Shown: positions 7,444-16,621, numbered from the stretch's first letter. The stretch is DNA of 64,000 bases from JAFTYO01 sp045644765 (GCA_045644765.1 JAZRHM010000038.1:1-64000), one strand, 5' to 3'. Made by a program: numbers and translations. The notes: generated by a model not told the origin, from the letters alone.

Positions 7444-8375
7444 TGTTATTAACTCAAAAGCACATCCCCGTTATGTTAAATGAGGTGTTACAACACTTAA
7501 ACCCTCAAGATAATAAGACTTATGTTGATGCAACATTTGGTAACGGTGGATATACCAGTGCAATTTTAGATGCAGCAAATTGTAAAGTGATTGCTATTGA
7601 CCGCGATCCGACAGTTTTGCCGCGTGTAGAAGAACTCAAAAAAGTATACGGTTCTCGTTTTGAGTTTGTTTCAGGACGATTCGGTAATATCAAAGATATC
7701 ATAAAAACACCGGTTGACGGGTTTGTTTTTGACATTGGCGTATCTTCAATGCAACTGGATGAAGCTCAAAGAGGTTTTTCTTTTTCAAAAGAAGCCCCTC
7801 TTGATATGCGTATGTCATTAACAGGTACCAGTGCTGCAGACATCGTTAACAACACTGAAGAAAAAGAACTGGCTGATTTAATTTATGCATATGGTGAAGA
7901 AAAAAAATCACGCCAAATTGCACATAAAATTATCGAATATCGTAAAATAAAGCCAATTGAAACGACAACGGAACTGGCCGAAATCGTATATTCGGTGATA
8001 CACAAAACCTATGGTCATACAGATCCGGCTACTCGCACATTTCAGGCTTTGCGTATAGCTGTAAACGAAGAACTCCAAGAACTTGAATACGGACTTGAAG
8101 CTGCAAGTAACCTATTAAAACCGGAAGGTCGTTTGGTTGTTGTAGATTTTCATTCTCTCGAGGACAGAATCGTAAAAAAATTTTTTAATAAAAAAGCCGG
8201 AAAAACCGAAGGGGTATCTCGCTATATGCCTCAAATAAAGGATAATCCTGATATATTTTTCGAAATTATTTCAAAAGCTATTATGCCATCAAAAGAAGAA
8301 TGTAACCAAAACAGCAGAGCAAGATCTGCCAAATTAAGATATGCCATAAGAGCAAGAGGAGTAAATAATGATTAA
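7443..8375 (+). CDS. rsmH: 16S rRNA (cytosine1402-N4)-methyltransferase RsmH
   Basis: 310 residues from the ATG at 7443, which overlaps the mraZ stop (TAATG). Motifs include HIPVMLNEVL at the start, the SAM-binding loop VDATFGNGGYTSAIL, DIGVSSMQLDEAQRGFSF and the C-terminal VVDFHSLEDRIVKKFF with SRARSAKLRYA, all standard for RsmH (formerly MraW). It methylates N4 of C1402 in 16S rRNA. The frame is open further upstream to 7341, but that part overlaps mraZ and has no family similarity. Confidence 0.96.
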   Translation: MLLTQKHIPVMLNEVLQHLNPQDNKTYVDATFGNGGYTSAILDAANCKVIAIDRDPTVLPRVEELKKVYGSRFEFVSGRFGNIKDIIKTPVDGFVFDIGVSSMQLDEAQRGFSFSKEAPLDMRMSLTGTSAADIVNNTEEKELADLIYAYGEEKKSRQIAHKIIEYRKIKPIETTTELAEIVYSVIHKTYGHTDPATRTFQALRIAVNEELQELEYGLEAASNLLKPEGRLVVVDFHSLEDRIVKKFFNKKAGKTEGVSRYMPQIKDNPDIFFEIISKAIMPSKEECNQNSRARSAKLRYAIRARGVNND

Positions 8376-8733
8376 TACAAGGACCGCAATCACTTTATTA
8401 TGGAGCACATTAACATGTGTGGTTATTTTTGGTTCTTTTATCTTAAAAAATCAAGTTCACAAGCTTGAGAAGGAACTTTCTCGTATCAACACCGAGATAC
8501 AACTTGATGCTAAAAACATTCAAGTTTTAAAGGCTCAATGGAGCCAACTAAACAACCCTGCCCGTTTAAGAAAATTAGCGGCAGAACATATTAGCGTAAA
8601 TAATGTAAAAGCTGAACAAATTATTAACTATTCTGCGTTACCATTCAAGTATGAAAATACATCAGGTAGTAAAATGTTGGCTTCAAATTCCAACACAAAG
8701 CACTACAAACAATTGGTAAAAGCAGAACGTTAA
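8368..8733 (+). CDS. ftsL: Cell division protein FtsL
   Basis: 121 residues overlapping the end of rsmH by 8 bases. A single membrane segment (about 8-26) is followed by a heptad-patterned coiled coil (about 28-60) and the NPARLRKLAAEHI motif typical of FtsL/DivIC proteins. Topology and position between rsmH and ftsI identify it, since FtsL sequences diverge widely. FtsL forms the FtsQLB complex that activates septal wall synthesis. The segment after residue 90 is polar and not conserved. Confidence 0.88.
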   Translation: MINTRTAITLLWSTLTCVVIFGSFILKNQVHKLEKELSRINTEIQLDAKNIQVLKAQWSQLNNPARLRKLAAEHISVNNVKAEQIINYSALPFKYENTSGSKMLASNSNTKHYKQLVKAER

Positions 8734-8745
8734 TGGTGGACAGAG

Positions 8746-10488
8746 TTGTTAGATTTTAACATTTCTAAAAAACATAAAGCTTTTTCTTTAGCCGGACAAC
8801 ACAAAAGTTATACCGGAAAACATGTCTTATTCACCGAAACCCCTAATATTCAAGATGTAATTACCTGTAAAAAACGAATGCCTATTGCTATCGGTGTTTT
8901 TATAATTATTTATTTTTGTATCATATTAAAAATACTTAACGCCTGTTTATCTGATGGAATTGTAATTTCCGGTTTTGAAGAAATAACCAAAGAAAAAAAC
9001 ATCATTGCACCTGTTTCACGTGCCGATATCATTGATAGAAACGGCACACTTATTGCCACATCTTTACCAACCGTCAATCTACAAGTTAGTCCGAAATACA
9101 AAATTAAAAATCCGGAAGAAGTTGCTCAAAAACTTTCTGTTATTTTTCCTGAACTAAAGTATGAACATATTTTAAAAAATCTCAAAAAACAAAAAAACAA
9201 TGACATTAAAAGAAATCTCTCTCCGGCTCAACAAGCAGAAGTGAACAACTTAGGTATTCCCGCATTAGAATTTAAGGACAAACAACAAGCACGAGTATAT
9301 CCTCTTGACAACTTATTTTCACATATTTTGGGATACACAAACATTGACAACATCGGCATCAGCGGATTGGAAAAGTCAATGAATAAACGCTTAACAGAAT
9401 CTTCAAGGCCCCTACAATTAACAGTAGACACGGGTATACAAGACACAATAAGAGAAGAGCTTAAAAAAGCCATTTCATTGTATAATGCCGTAGGCGCAGT
9501 AGCTATTCTAATGGATGTAAACAATGGCGAAGTCATTTCTATGGTTTCATTACCTGATTATAACCCGAATTTAAAAATTCCAACATCAAGCAGAACAGCT
9601 TTTAACTTTGCTACTCAGGGGGTATATGAAGCAGGATCTGTTTTTAAAACTTTTAACACAGCTATATCGCTTGATAGTAAAAAAATAAAAGTAAATGATA
9701 CTTTTGATGTAACCAAACCCCTCAAAATAAAAGGAAAAACCATCAGAGATTTTCATCCTCAAAATAAGTGGTTATCTGTTGGTGAAATTCTTGTTCATTC
9801 CTCTAACATCGGTTCTGTTCAGATGATCAACCATATTGGCAAAGAAAAACAGCGCGAGTTCTTGGTTAATTTAGGTTTTTCTGAACGCCTATCTGAATTC
9901 GAAGTGTTAGAAAAAGAAAAGCCACTCTTTCCGTCGGAAAAAAATTGGACTGACCTTACAATGGCAACAGCTTCTTACGGATATGGCTTATCTGTTACAC
10001 CTTTACATATTATATCCGCTTTTAACGCCTTGGTAAACGGCGGCATATATTATTATCCTACCATTATAAAAAATTCTTCCGTACCATCACCCAGACGCGT
10101 AATATCTGAAAACACATCAAAAAAGATTATACCTTTATTAAGAGACGTTGTTGCAAAAAGTTCTACAAAATCAGCTGATGTCAGCGGATATCAAGTTATA
10201 GGAAAAACAGGAAGTGCAGAAAAATTAGTTAATGGCAGATATTCTAATAAAAACATTACATCTTTTGTTGCCGCTTTTCCTGCCAGCTCACCTAAATATT
10301 CATTAATTGTTGTGATAGATGAACCCCATGGAACCAAAGCAACCTACGGATTTGCGACAGCCGGTTGGAATGCTGCCCCAACTGCAGGAAACATAATAAG
10401 AGCCGTTGCTCCTCAACTGAATGTACCGGCAGATTTTGATATCGAAGAACAACGTAAACATATTAAAACAAATTTTGAAAGATATTAA
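8746..10488 (+). CDS. ftsI: Septal peptidoglycan transpeptidase FtsI (PBP3)
   Basis: 580 residues with a TTG start 12 bases after ftsL. A 44-residue basic cytoplasmic tail precedes one membrane anchor (about 45-66). A PBP dimerisation domain (about 90-215, with ADIIDRNGTLIATS) is followed by the transpeptidase domain with all three active-site motifs: SVFK at 298-301, SSN at 352-354 and KTG at 487-489. It crosslinks septal peptidoglycan as part of the divisome. In most proteobacteria murE and other mur genes follow; here the cluster stops and a tRNA gene follows. The only ATG near ftsL opens an 8-codon frame, so TTG is preferred. Confidence 0.94.
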   Translation: MLDFNISKKHKAFSLAGQHKSYTGKHVLFTETPNIQDVITCKKRMPIAIGVFIIIYFCIILKILNACLSDGIVISGFEEITKEKNIIAPVSRADIIDRNGTLIATSLPTVNLQVSPKYKIKNPEEVAQKLSVIFPELKYEHILKNLKKQKNNDIKRNLSPAQQAEVNNLGIPALEFKDKQQARVYPLDNLFSHILGYTNIDNIGISGLEKSMNKRLTESSRPLQLTVDTGIQDTIREELKKAISLYNAVGAVAILMDVNNGEVISMVSLPDYNPNLKIPTSSRTAFNFATQGVYEAGSVFKTFNTAISLDSKKIKVNDTFDVTKPLKIKGKTIRDFHPQNKWLSVGEILVHSSNIGSVQMINHIGKEKQREFLVNLGFSERLSEFEVLEKEKPLFPSEKNWTDLTMATASYGYGLSVTPLHIISAFNALVNGGIYYYPTIIKNSSVPSPRRVISENTSKKIIPLLRDVVAKSSTKSADVSGYQVIGKTGSAEKLVNGRYSNKNITSFVAAFPASSPKYSLIVVIDEPHGTKATYGFATAGWNAAPTAGNIIRAVAPQLNVPADFDIEEQRKHIKTNFERY

Positions 10489-10523
10489 ATTGTAATTGCT
10501 CTTACATAACTATAAATTTAAAC

Positions 10524-10550
10524 TTGCATTTTATTATATGTAGTTATACT
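10524..10550 (+). promoter_or_regulatory. Possible promoter of the tRNA-Arg gene
   Basis: TTGCAT (10524-10529) and TATACT (10545-10550) with a short 15-base spacer, ending 13 bases before the tRNA. The spacing is below optimum, so the call is tentative. Confidence 0.35.
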
Positions 10551-10563
10551 AATAAAACATTGC

Positions 10564-10640
10564 GTCGGCGTAGCTCATCAGGATAGAGCAACAGTTTCCT
10601 AAACTGTGGGTAGTGGGTTCGAGTCCCGCCGCTGACGCCA
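10564..10640 (+). tRNA. tRNA-Arg (anticodon CCT)
   Basis: 77 bases fold into a complete cloverleaf. Acceptor GTCGGCG pairs with CGCTGAC (one G-U), the D stem is GCTC/GAGC, the anticodon stem ACAGT/ACTGT has loop TTCCTAA (anticodon CCT at 10598-10600), and the T arm is GTGGG-TTCGAGT-CCCGC. The discriminator is G and CCA is encoded. It should decode AGG. Confidence 0.96.
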
Positions 10641-10673
10641 TTTTTATACATTTTATATATTTAGGATCATAAT

Positions 10674-11216
10674 ATGACAAACTCTGTATCTACCCCTTCT
10701 GATTTAACTATTTTGTTATACATGATAGTTATGCTACTAATCACTTTCGGTGTCTTAAAAATTTATTCAATGTTTTTCAGCAAATCTCACAAAATAAAAT
10801 TTTATAACGATGGTATTTTTGACGGATATGACATCATTAAATACAAAGATATTATCAACATCACCATAGAAAAGAACATTCAAAACGTATCTCTTACCGA
10901 AAGAATTATGAAAAGAGATACGGGAAGATTGGTTTATGATAAAATAATATTCAAATTAAAAGACGATTCGGAAGAAAGCATTATAACACAACGCAGATAT
11001 TTTTTACGCAAAATATTAATTCATATAAATAAGAATACAAAATTCAAATTTAACATAAATAAATATAAAGAACCTTATCTTACAACATATGAAATTATAG
11101 CATCAATTATATCTGTAATATTATGTACCAATTTTTTAGGTCTTTCATTATTTAATGCCATATTTATTACAGTTTGTTGTACCGGATTAATTATTTCACC
11201 ATACTATGCACCTTAA
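10674..11216 (+). CDS. Unknown membrane protein
   Basis: 180 residues. One hydrophobic helix at about 10-34 and two at about 138-176 flank a soluble, Lys/Ile-rich middle domain. That domain begins with a short hydrophobic-basic strand pattern (KIKFYNDGIFDGYDIIKYKDI), reminiscent of bacterial PH-like domains of the YdbS/YokE kind. The resemblance is weak and I assign no function. It starts 34 bases after the tRNA and has no partner in a recognised operon. It could be an accessory gene inserted at the tRNA. Confidence 0.55.
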   Translation: MTNSVSTPSDLTILLYMIVMLLITFGVLKIYSMFFSKSHKIKFYNDGIFDGYDIIKYKDIINITIEKNIQNVSLTERIMKRDTGRLVYDKIIFKLKDDSEESIITQRRYFLRKILIHINKNTKFKFNINKYKEPYLTTYEIIASIISVILCTNFLGLSLFNAIFITVCCTGLIISPYYAP

Positions 11217-11295
11217 CAACAAAAAACTTTTACAAAAATAATTTTTATGATATATAGTCACACATTAAATAAACTTTTAATCAGGACGAACTACC

Positions 11296-11961
11296 ATGAA
11301 AAAGATTTTTTTATCTCCGTTTTTTTCCCCTATTACATTTGCTTTATGTTGGGGAACACTACTTGCAATTGTATTAATTTGTTTTCCGGAACAAAAATAT
11401 CAAATCACTCACGATGGTGAAATTATTGAAATTTTGACCAATATCGGATACATATCAATGCTTGCATCCCTACTATATTTCAGTAAAGACTACACTGATA
11501 AAATTACATCTTGGGGTATATATTTATTCTTAGGTATTGCCGCTTTTTTACGTGAGGCAGGCATACAACATCATCTTTCAAAGACAGATACCACACCTTT
11601 TAAATCTCGTTTTTTCCTAAAACCGGAGAATCCTATTGGTGAAAAAATAGTATTCGGATTGCTTTTATTAATCATTTTTGGAGCAATTGTATATCTGATG
11701 ATAAAGTATGCTAAACACTTAATCACTTCATTTTTCAAACTAAATACTGTAACTTGGACCATTGCTGTCTTTTGTTCTGTTTTAGTTTTTTCAAAATTTG
11801 CAGACAGATTCCCTGGTAATTGGCGAGATGCTCATAATGATGTTTCTCTGCCAAAATCACATATTGAAGTGTGGTCACTTTTGGAAGAAAGTATAGAAAT
11901 ATTTATCCCATATTTAGTGATAATTGCCCTAACTCAATATCATCTAATAAAGAAAAAATAG
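11296..11961 (+). CDS. Unknown polytopic membrane protein
   Basis: 221 residues with about five hydrophobic segments (roughly 12-28, 48-62, 73-88, 115-135, 150-167, and a last one near 198-214). A polar stretch between helices contains REAGIQHHLSKTD and a later FADRFPGNWRDAHND, so several His/Asp/Arg residues sit near the membrane face. I do not recognise the family. It ends just before a bidirectional terminator shared with cvpA. Confidence 0.6.
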   Translation: MKKIFLSPFFSPITFALCWGTLLAIVLICFPEQKYQITHDGEIIEILTNIGYISMLASLLYFSKDYTDKITSWGIYLFLGIAAFLREAGIQHHLSKTDTTPFKSRFFLKPENPIGEKIVFGLLLLIIFGAIVYLMIKYAKHLITSFFKLNTVTWTIAVFCSVLVFSKFADRFPGNWRDAHNDVSLPKSHIEVWSLLEESIEIFIPYLVIIALTQYHLIKKK

Positions 11962-11970
11962 AATAAAAAA

Positions 11971-11987
11971 GCCACCTTTAAGGTGGC
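11971..11987. terminator. Bidirectional terminator between the unknown membrane protein gene and cvpA
   Basis: GCCACCTT/AAGGTGGC is a near-perfect palindrome with an A-run on the left and a T-run on the right, so it can stop transcription from both converging genes. Confidence 0.88.
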
Positions 11988-11994
11988 TTTTTTT

Positions 11995-12699
11995 TTATTC
12001 TAGCGTTGCATCAATAAGTCTATCTAAATTATCTGTCATATTTTCCTGATAGCCTTCAAATTGTTCTTCTTTAACATCTGTTTTTTCAATCTTCGGACTA
12101 GCTAATTTTTCAAACAATTCATCAATTGACTTTTCTTCTTTATCTTCTTCTGCCTTATTTTTATCATTCTTTTTAGAATCATTTTCAATAAGCTTCTTAG
12201 TTCTTATCAAATCTTTGGTTTCCTCAGGAATTAAGCCTTCTATCGGTTTTGCAAACTCACCGGCTAATTGAAAATATTTAGATTCCTTAAACATCCCTTC
12301 ATCAACTTCTTCAGGTAATATCCACGAAACCAAAATATTAAACAATATAACAATTAAACAAGCCCTAACAACACCAAACAGCAACCCTAAAACTCTATCA
12401 AGTTTACTTAATTTACTTGATCGAACTTTTCCGATAAGTGCATCTGTGCTAAATAGCCAGACAATATAAAAAACAATTAAAATAATCAAAGATGTAACTA
12501 TTGATGCCATTATAGAACTTGCTATATAATTTTGAGTAAAAGGTGTCAATATCGGTAACAAATAAAAAACCAATATTGAAGCCAAAATCCAACCGATAAT
12601 GGATAATACCTCTTTTACCAAACCTCGGCACAACGCTATAAAAGCAGAAATTATCGTAATAATTAAAATTATAACATCTAAGTTATTTAATGGTTGCAT
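11995..12699 (-). CDS. cvpA: CvpA family membrane protein
   Basis: 234 residues. The first ~120 residues form four membrane helices with the CvpA pattern (NNLDVIILIITIISAFIALCRG at the start, then IIGWILASI). The last ~110 are a charged Lys/Glu-rich cytoplasmic tail, longer than in E. coli CvpA and common in alphaproteobacteria. CvpA was named for colicin V production and is linked to envelope homeostasis; its mechanism is not settled. Last gene of the long minus-strand run, 10 bases after radA, the usual neighbour in alphaproteobacteria. Confidence 0.85.
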   Translation of the reverse strand: MQPLNNLDVIILIITIISAFIALCRGLVKEVLSIIGWILASILVFYLLPILTPFTQNYIASSIMASIVTSLIILIVFYIVWLFSTDALIGKVRSSKLSKLDRVLGLLFGVVRACLIVILFNILVSWILPEEVDEGMFKESKYFQLAGEFAKPIEGLIPEETKDLIRTKKLIENDSKKNDKNKAEEDKEEKSIDELFEKLASPKIEKTDVKEEQFEGYQENMTDNLDRLIDATLE

Positions 12700-12709
12700 A
12701 AATTATCTC

Positions 12710-14077
12710 CTAATTAAACCAATTTATCAAACGATTCACATTACCGATTTCATAGTACGAAAGAGCTGTTGTTTTTTTATCTTTCCCAAATGAGGTAGGA
12801 ACAATAGCGTTTGAAAACCCTAATTTACAAGCTTCTTTTAACCTAAGCGATGGTTGGCTGACTGCTCTTATTTCACCGGATAACCCTATTTCTCCAAACA
12901 CCACCATATCTGCCGGTAGAGGCTTATTAGTAAGAGATGAAATAACTGCCATAGCAACAGCCAAATCTGCCGCCGGTTCTGAAATTTTAAGTCCTCCGGC
13001 AATATTTAAATATACATCCTGTGAACTAAAATTCATTCCGCAACGAGCCTCTAATACTGCTAATATCATTGCTAATCGATTAGAATCCCAACCTACAACC
13101 GCACGTTTCGGAGTTGAATATCCTCCGGGGCTTACTAATGCTTGAATTTCTACCAACACAGGTCTTGATCCTTCTATACCGGCAAACACACAAGATCCAG
13201 ATACGTTACCTTGTCTTTCTGCTAAAAATAAGGCAGAAGGATTTTCTACTTCAACCAACCCCTTTTCTTGCATTTCAAAAACACCTATTTCATCAGTTGC
13301 TCCGTAACGATTTTTAACAGCACGCAAAATTCTGAAATGATGACCTCTTTCTCCTTCAAAATACAAAACTGTATCTACCATATGTTCTAAAACTCTCGGA
13401 CCGGCAATAGCTCCTTGCTTTGTAACGTGACCGACAAGAAACAATACAAAACCTTTACGCTTTGCCAATTTTATCAATTCATATGCACAGGCCCTAACTT
13501 GCGAAACACTTCCCGGAGTTGATTCTACATTTTCTAAATACATTGTCTGTATAGAATCTATAATAACTATTGACGGATTTGCCTTATCCAGTGTTGCAAC
13601 AATATCTTTAACCTCCGTTGTGCTGGCAAGTTTTACCGGAGAATTTGCCAAACCCAACCTCTGAGATCTGATTCGGACTTGATCAATTGCTTCTTCACCC
13701 GAGATATAATAACATTCATAATTATCACCTAAATTTGCAACTCCGGCGCAAACTTGAAGTAATAAAGTAGACTTTCCTATCCCCGGATCACCACCAACCA
13801 AAATTGCTGATCCGGGAACCAAGCCTCCACCGGTGACTCTATCTATTTCTTTAATATTAGTTGCAAGCCTTTCAAATGTTTGCAAACTGCCACTCAATGG
13901 AACAAATTCAATTATATCACCTTTTTTCTTATTCGGTAAAATAGAAAAACCTCCACCTTGCGATTTTTCTTCTTCAATTGTATTCCACTCTCCGCATGAA
14001 TCACATTTTCCTTGCCATTTTGGATAAACCGCACCACATTGTTGACAAACATATTCTACTACATTTTTTTTAGCCAT
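12710..14077 (-). CDS. radA: DNA repair protein RadA
   Basis: 455 residues. A four-Cys zinc motif (Cys11, 14, 25, 28) is followed by a RecA-like core with Walker A GGDPGIGKS (95-103), the RadA-specific KNRYG motif (255-259), and a C-terminal Lon-like domain (about 300-450, with DVYLNIAGGLKISEPAADLA). RadA is a DnaB-like hexameric helicase that drives branch migration during recombination. All catalytic motifs are intact. Its start is 3 bases from the stop of mlaF, so the two are probably co-transcribed. Confidence 0.96.
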   Translation of the reverse strand: MAKKNVVEYVCQQCGAVYPKWQGKCDSCGEWNTIEEEKSQGGGFSILPNKKKGDIIEFVPLSGSLQTFERLATNIKEIDRVTGGGLVPGSAILVGGDPGIGKSTLLLQVCAGVANLGDNYECYYISGEEAIDQVRIRSQRLGLANSPVKLASTTEVKDIVATLDKANPSIVIIDSIQTMYLENVESTPGSVSQVRACAYELIKLAKRKGFVLFLVGHVTKQGAIAGPRVLEHMVDTVLYFEGERGHHFRILRAVKNRYGATDEIGVFEMQEKGLVEVENPSALFLAERQGNVSGSCVFAGIEGSRPVLVEIQALVSPGGYSTPKRAVVGWDSNRLAMILAVLEARCGMNFSSQDVYLNIAGGLKISEPAADLAVAMAVISSLTNKPLPADMVVFGEIGLSGEIRAVSQPSLRLKEACKLGFSNAIVPTSFGKDKKTTALSYYEIGNVNRLINWFN

Positions 14078-14080
14078 ATC

Positions 14081-14848
14081 TTACACTTCCATTTTAATAG
14101 GTCCTTGCGAGCAACCATTAATAAATTGTTGAACATAAGGATTATCCGTTTTATCCATTTCTTTAACTGTTCCTTGCCAAATAATTTTACCTTTATAAAG
14201 CATTGCGACCTTGTCAGCAATTTTTCTGACGGAAGCCATATCATGAGTAATCGTTAAAGTTGTAGCACCCAACCCTTTTGCCGATTCAACAATCAAATCA
14301 TTAATAACATCAGCCATAATAGGGTCTAATCCGGTGGTAGGCTCATCAAAAAAGATTATTTCAGGCTTTGTAATGATAGCACGAGCCAACCCAACCCTTT
14401 TTTGCATACCTCCCGAAAGCTCTGATGGAGATAAGTCTGCCACATCAGGAGCGAGTCCAACCTGTCTTAAAACCCTGATTGCCTCTAACTTTGCCTTTTC
14501 TCTGTCTTCTTTTTTATTTTCCAACAATGAAAATGCAACATTTTCCCAAACACTCAAACTATCAAACAGAGCACCACCTTGAAACAGCATACCCATTTTT
14601 GCATGAAAATTTTTTAATTTATTACCCTTTGCCCCTATCGTTTCATTATTGTCAATTTTTATAGAACCCATATCGGGAACGAGCAAACCTTGTATACATT
14701 TTATCAATACTGATTTTCCGGTTCCTGATCCGCCTATTACAACGAGTGATTGTCCGGCCTCAATATCCAAATCAACCCCGTTTAAGACATTTTTTTTCCC
14801 AAAAGACTTGTGTAAATTACGAATAGAAATTTTTATATCTTTTGCCAT
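14081..14848 (-). CDS. mlaF: Phospholipid transport ATP-binding protein MlaF
   Basis: 255 residues. It is an ABC ATPase with Walker A GGSGTGKS (39-46), Q-loop LFQGGALFDSL, signature LSGGMQKR (144-151) and Walker B IIFFDEP (164-170). The GALFDSL and TGLDPI sequences are characteristic of the Mla/Mce-associated subfamily. With MlaE (10-base gap upstream) it forms the inner-membrane part of the system that moves phospholipids between the membranes and keeps the outer membrane asymmetric. MlaC is encoded separately at 41174; no MlaD gene is in the window. Confidence 0.93.
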   Translation of the reverse strand: MAKDIKISIRNLHKSFGKKNVLNGVDLDIEAGQSLVVIGGSGTGKSVLIKCIQGLLVPDMGSIKIDNNETIGAKGNKLKNFHAKMGMLFQGGALFDSLSVWENVAFSLLENKKEDREKAKLEAIRVLRQVGLAPDVADLSPSELSGGMQKRVGLARAIITKPEIIFFDEPTTGLDPIMADVINDLIVESAKGLGATTLTITHDMASVRKIADKVAMLYKGKIIWQGTVKEMDKTDNPYVQQFINGCSQGPIKMEV

Positions 14849-14858
14849 TTAACCCTCA

Positions 14859-15668
14859 CTATTTTGAGAAAAACATTTCTGTTAGAATATAGTTAAAAAT
14901 CAAAATCAAAATAGAAGCAGAAACAACAGCATTTGTTGTTGCTTCCCCTACACCTTGAGCTCCTCCTTTTGATTTATATCCGTTATAACATCCCATCAAA
15001 GAAATAATAAAGCCAAATACTGCAGCTTTTACCAAACCTGATACAATATCAATTGCTTCCAGATATTCAAGGGTAGAATTGATATAGTTTGCAGGATTAA
15101 AACCAAGTTTATATACTCCAACAACATATCCGCCGAAAATACCAATAACATCACCAATCAATACTAAGACAGGCAATACAATAACTCCGGCCCATAAACG
15201 AGGGGCAACCAAATATTTAAACGGATTTGTTGATAACGTAACCAAAGCATCTATCTGTTCCGTAACTCTCATGGTTCCGATTTCTGCAGCCATAGCAGCA
15301 CCTATTCTGCCAGCCACCATCAAAGCCGACAACACGGGGGCCAATTCTCTCGTAACAGAAATCAACACAACGGAAGCAACAGCACTTTCTGCACCAAAAC
15401 GGGCAAAACCTGAATAACTCTGTAATGCTATTACCATACCGGCAAAAATAGTGGTCAGACCAACAACCGGCAAAGAATAAAATCCCATATCCATCAATTG
15501 GCGTATAAAGTTTTTTAAATAAAATGGTGGAATAAAACAGTGATATAAAGATTTAAATACAAACCTTGTCAACTCTCCAAGTCTGATAACGAACCTTATC
15601 AAGGGTTTACCTAAAGTTCTAAGAAATAATTCAAATTGTTTTTTTCTATTAACAGGTTTTATTGCCAT
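14859..15668 (-). CDS. mlaE: Phospholipid transport permease MlaE
   Basis: 269 residues, five to six membrane helices. It carries the conserved MlaE/YrbE features: VVGLTTIFAGMVIALQSY, the TRELAPVLSALMVAGRIGAAMAAEIGTMRVTEQIDAL segment, and the C-terminal GYKSKGGAQGVGEATTNAVV. It is the permease partner of MlaF. The N-terminal ~55 residues form an amphipathic cytoplasmic extension typical of alphaproteobacterial versions. Confidence 0.93.
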   Translation of the reverse strand: MAIKPVNRKKQFELFLRTLGKPLIRFVIRLGELTRFVFKSLYHCFIPPFYLKNFIRQLMDMGFYSLPVVGLTTIFAGMVIALQSYSGFARFGAESAVASVVLISVTRELAPVLSALMVAGRIGAAMAAEIGTMRVTEQIDALVTLSTNPFKYLVAPRLWAGVIVLPVLVLIGDVIGIFGGYVVGVYKLGFNPANYINSTLEYLEAIDIVSGLVKAAVFGFIISLMGCYNGYKSKGGAQGVGEATTNAVVSASILILIFNYILTEMFFSK

Positions 15669-15717
15669 ATCTTTATTTCCTCATTTAACCATATGGTCAT
15701 ATTGTATTGATTTTTAC

Positions 15718-16149
15718 CTATTTTTCAAGATTAGCTTTTAATTTTATAACAACCTTATCTGCAGCTGAAATTTCAAAAGGATATAGATCTATCATTGGTA
15801 TTTTTATTGAATTATGAACATAAAATTTTTCTTCAGGCATACGTTCAATTTTTTTGATATCATCTATCAAATTAACTACCAACTTGACATCTGCCTTATC
15901 AACAGACTCAAACTTTGCAATTCCAACGCCACGCACTTCCAATAATCCTTTAAGCAATTTCGGCGCCTTAGCTATAAGCTTATCTCCAGACACATCGATA
16001 TTTGTCCTATCATCAGAAACCAAAACAGCCCCTTTATATTCTATAAGTCTTAATGCTAAATCTGATTTTCCTGATCCCGACTTACCTAATATCAAGATAC
16101 CTTTACCATCAATTGCAACACAAGTTGCATGTATATTATTTTCTTTCAT
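15718..16149 (-). CDS. hprK: Short HPr kinase/phosphorylase (HprK C-terminal domain type)
   Basis: 143 residues, consisting only of the catalytic domain. The P-loop GKSGSGKS lies at 22-29, VSDDR at 45-49, and the HprK signature LLEVRGVGI near 68-76. Alphaproteobacterial HprK lacks the N-terminal domain of the Firmicutes enzyme, so the length is normal for the lineage. It phosphorylates HPr on Ser in a regulatory, usually non-sugar PTS. It overlaps tsaE by 14 bases. No HPr, EIIA or RapZ gene is in this window, so the substrate is inferred from family only. Confidence 0.82.
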   Translation of the reverse strand: MKENNIHATCVAIDGKGILILGKSGSGKSDLALRLIEYKGAVLVSDDRTNIDVSGDKLIAKAPKLLKGLLEVRGVGIAKFESVDKADVKLVVNLIDDIKKIERMPEEKFYVHNSIKIPMIDLYPFEISAADKVVIKLKANLEK

Positions 16150-16621
16150 AAATCATATCCGGTTGTCTGGGAGCTTGAAACAATCTGTTTTGTTTTTCTT
16201 CAGAAATAACCTCTATTTCAAACCTACGTGATGTTGGAGAAAGTATACTTATATTAACCTTAAAACAATCCCTGGGCAAATACATTCCCATTTTTTCAGG
16301 CCATTCTATTAAACAAACATTTTCGTAGATAGCTTCTTCAATATTTAACTCCCAAATTTCTTCAGCAGATTTCAAACGATAAAGATCATAATGATAAATA
16401 TCAAAAGAATTTGCTTGATAAACCTGAACTAAAGTAAATGTAGGGCTCGGCACTTCTTGCGCATTCGTCAGATTTTGAACAAATGACCTACTGAAAACAC
16501 TTTTACCAACCCCAAGCGTTCCAAATAATGCAAACACATCACCTTTTCTACTAATTTGCGCAAATGACTTAGCCAAGGATTCGGTATCTTCTTGCTTATG
16601 ACAATCATAAACATAAATCAT
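16136..16621 (-). CDS. tsaE: tRNA threonylcarbamoyladenosine biosynthesis ATPase TsaE
   Basis: 161 residues. P-loop GTLGVGKS at 34-41, followed by SPTFTLVQVY and HYDLYRLKSAEEI, then the IEWPEKM motif, all standard for TsaE (YjeE). With TsaB and TsaD it makes the t6A modification at position 37 of ANN-decoding tRNAs. It overlaps both neighbours by a few bases (ATGA-type with the nuclease-like gene upstream), so the genes are translationally coupled. Confidence 0.92.
   Translation of the reverse strand: MIYVYDCHKQEDTESLAKSFAQISRKGDVFALFGTLGVGKSVFSRSFVQNLTNAQEVPSPTFTLVQVYQANSFDIYHYDLYRLKSAEEIWELNIEEAIYENVCLIEWPEKMGMYLPRDCFKVNISILSPTSRRFEIEVISEEKQNRLFQAPRQPDMIYERK

Noticed and set aside
8733..8759. 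ATG overlapping the ftsL stop as the ftsI start
   Set aside because: That ATG opens a frame of only eight codons; the TTG at 8746 is in frame with the PBP sequence.
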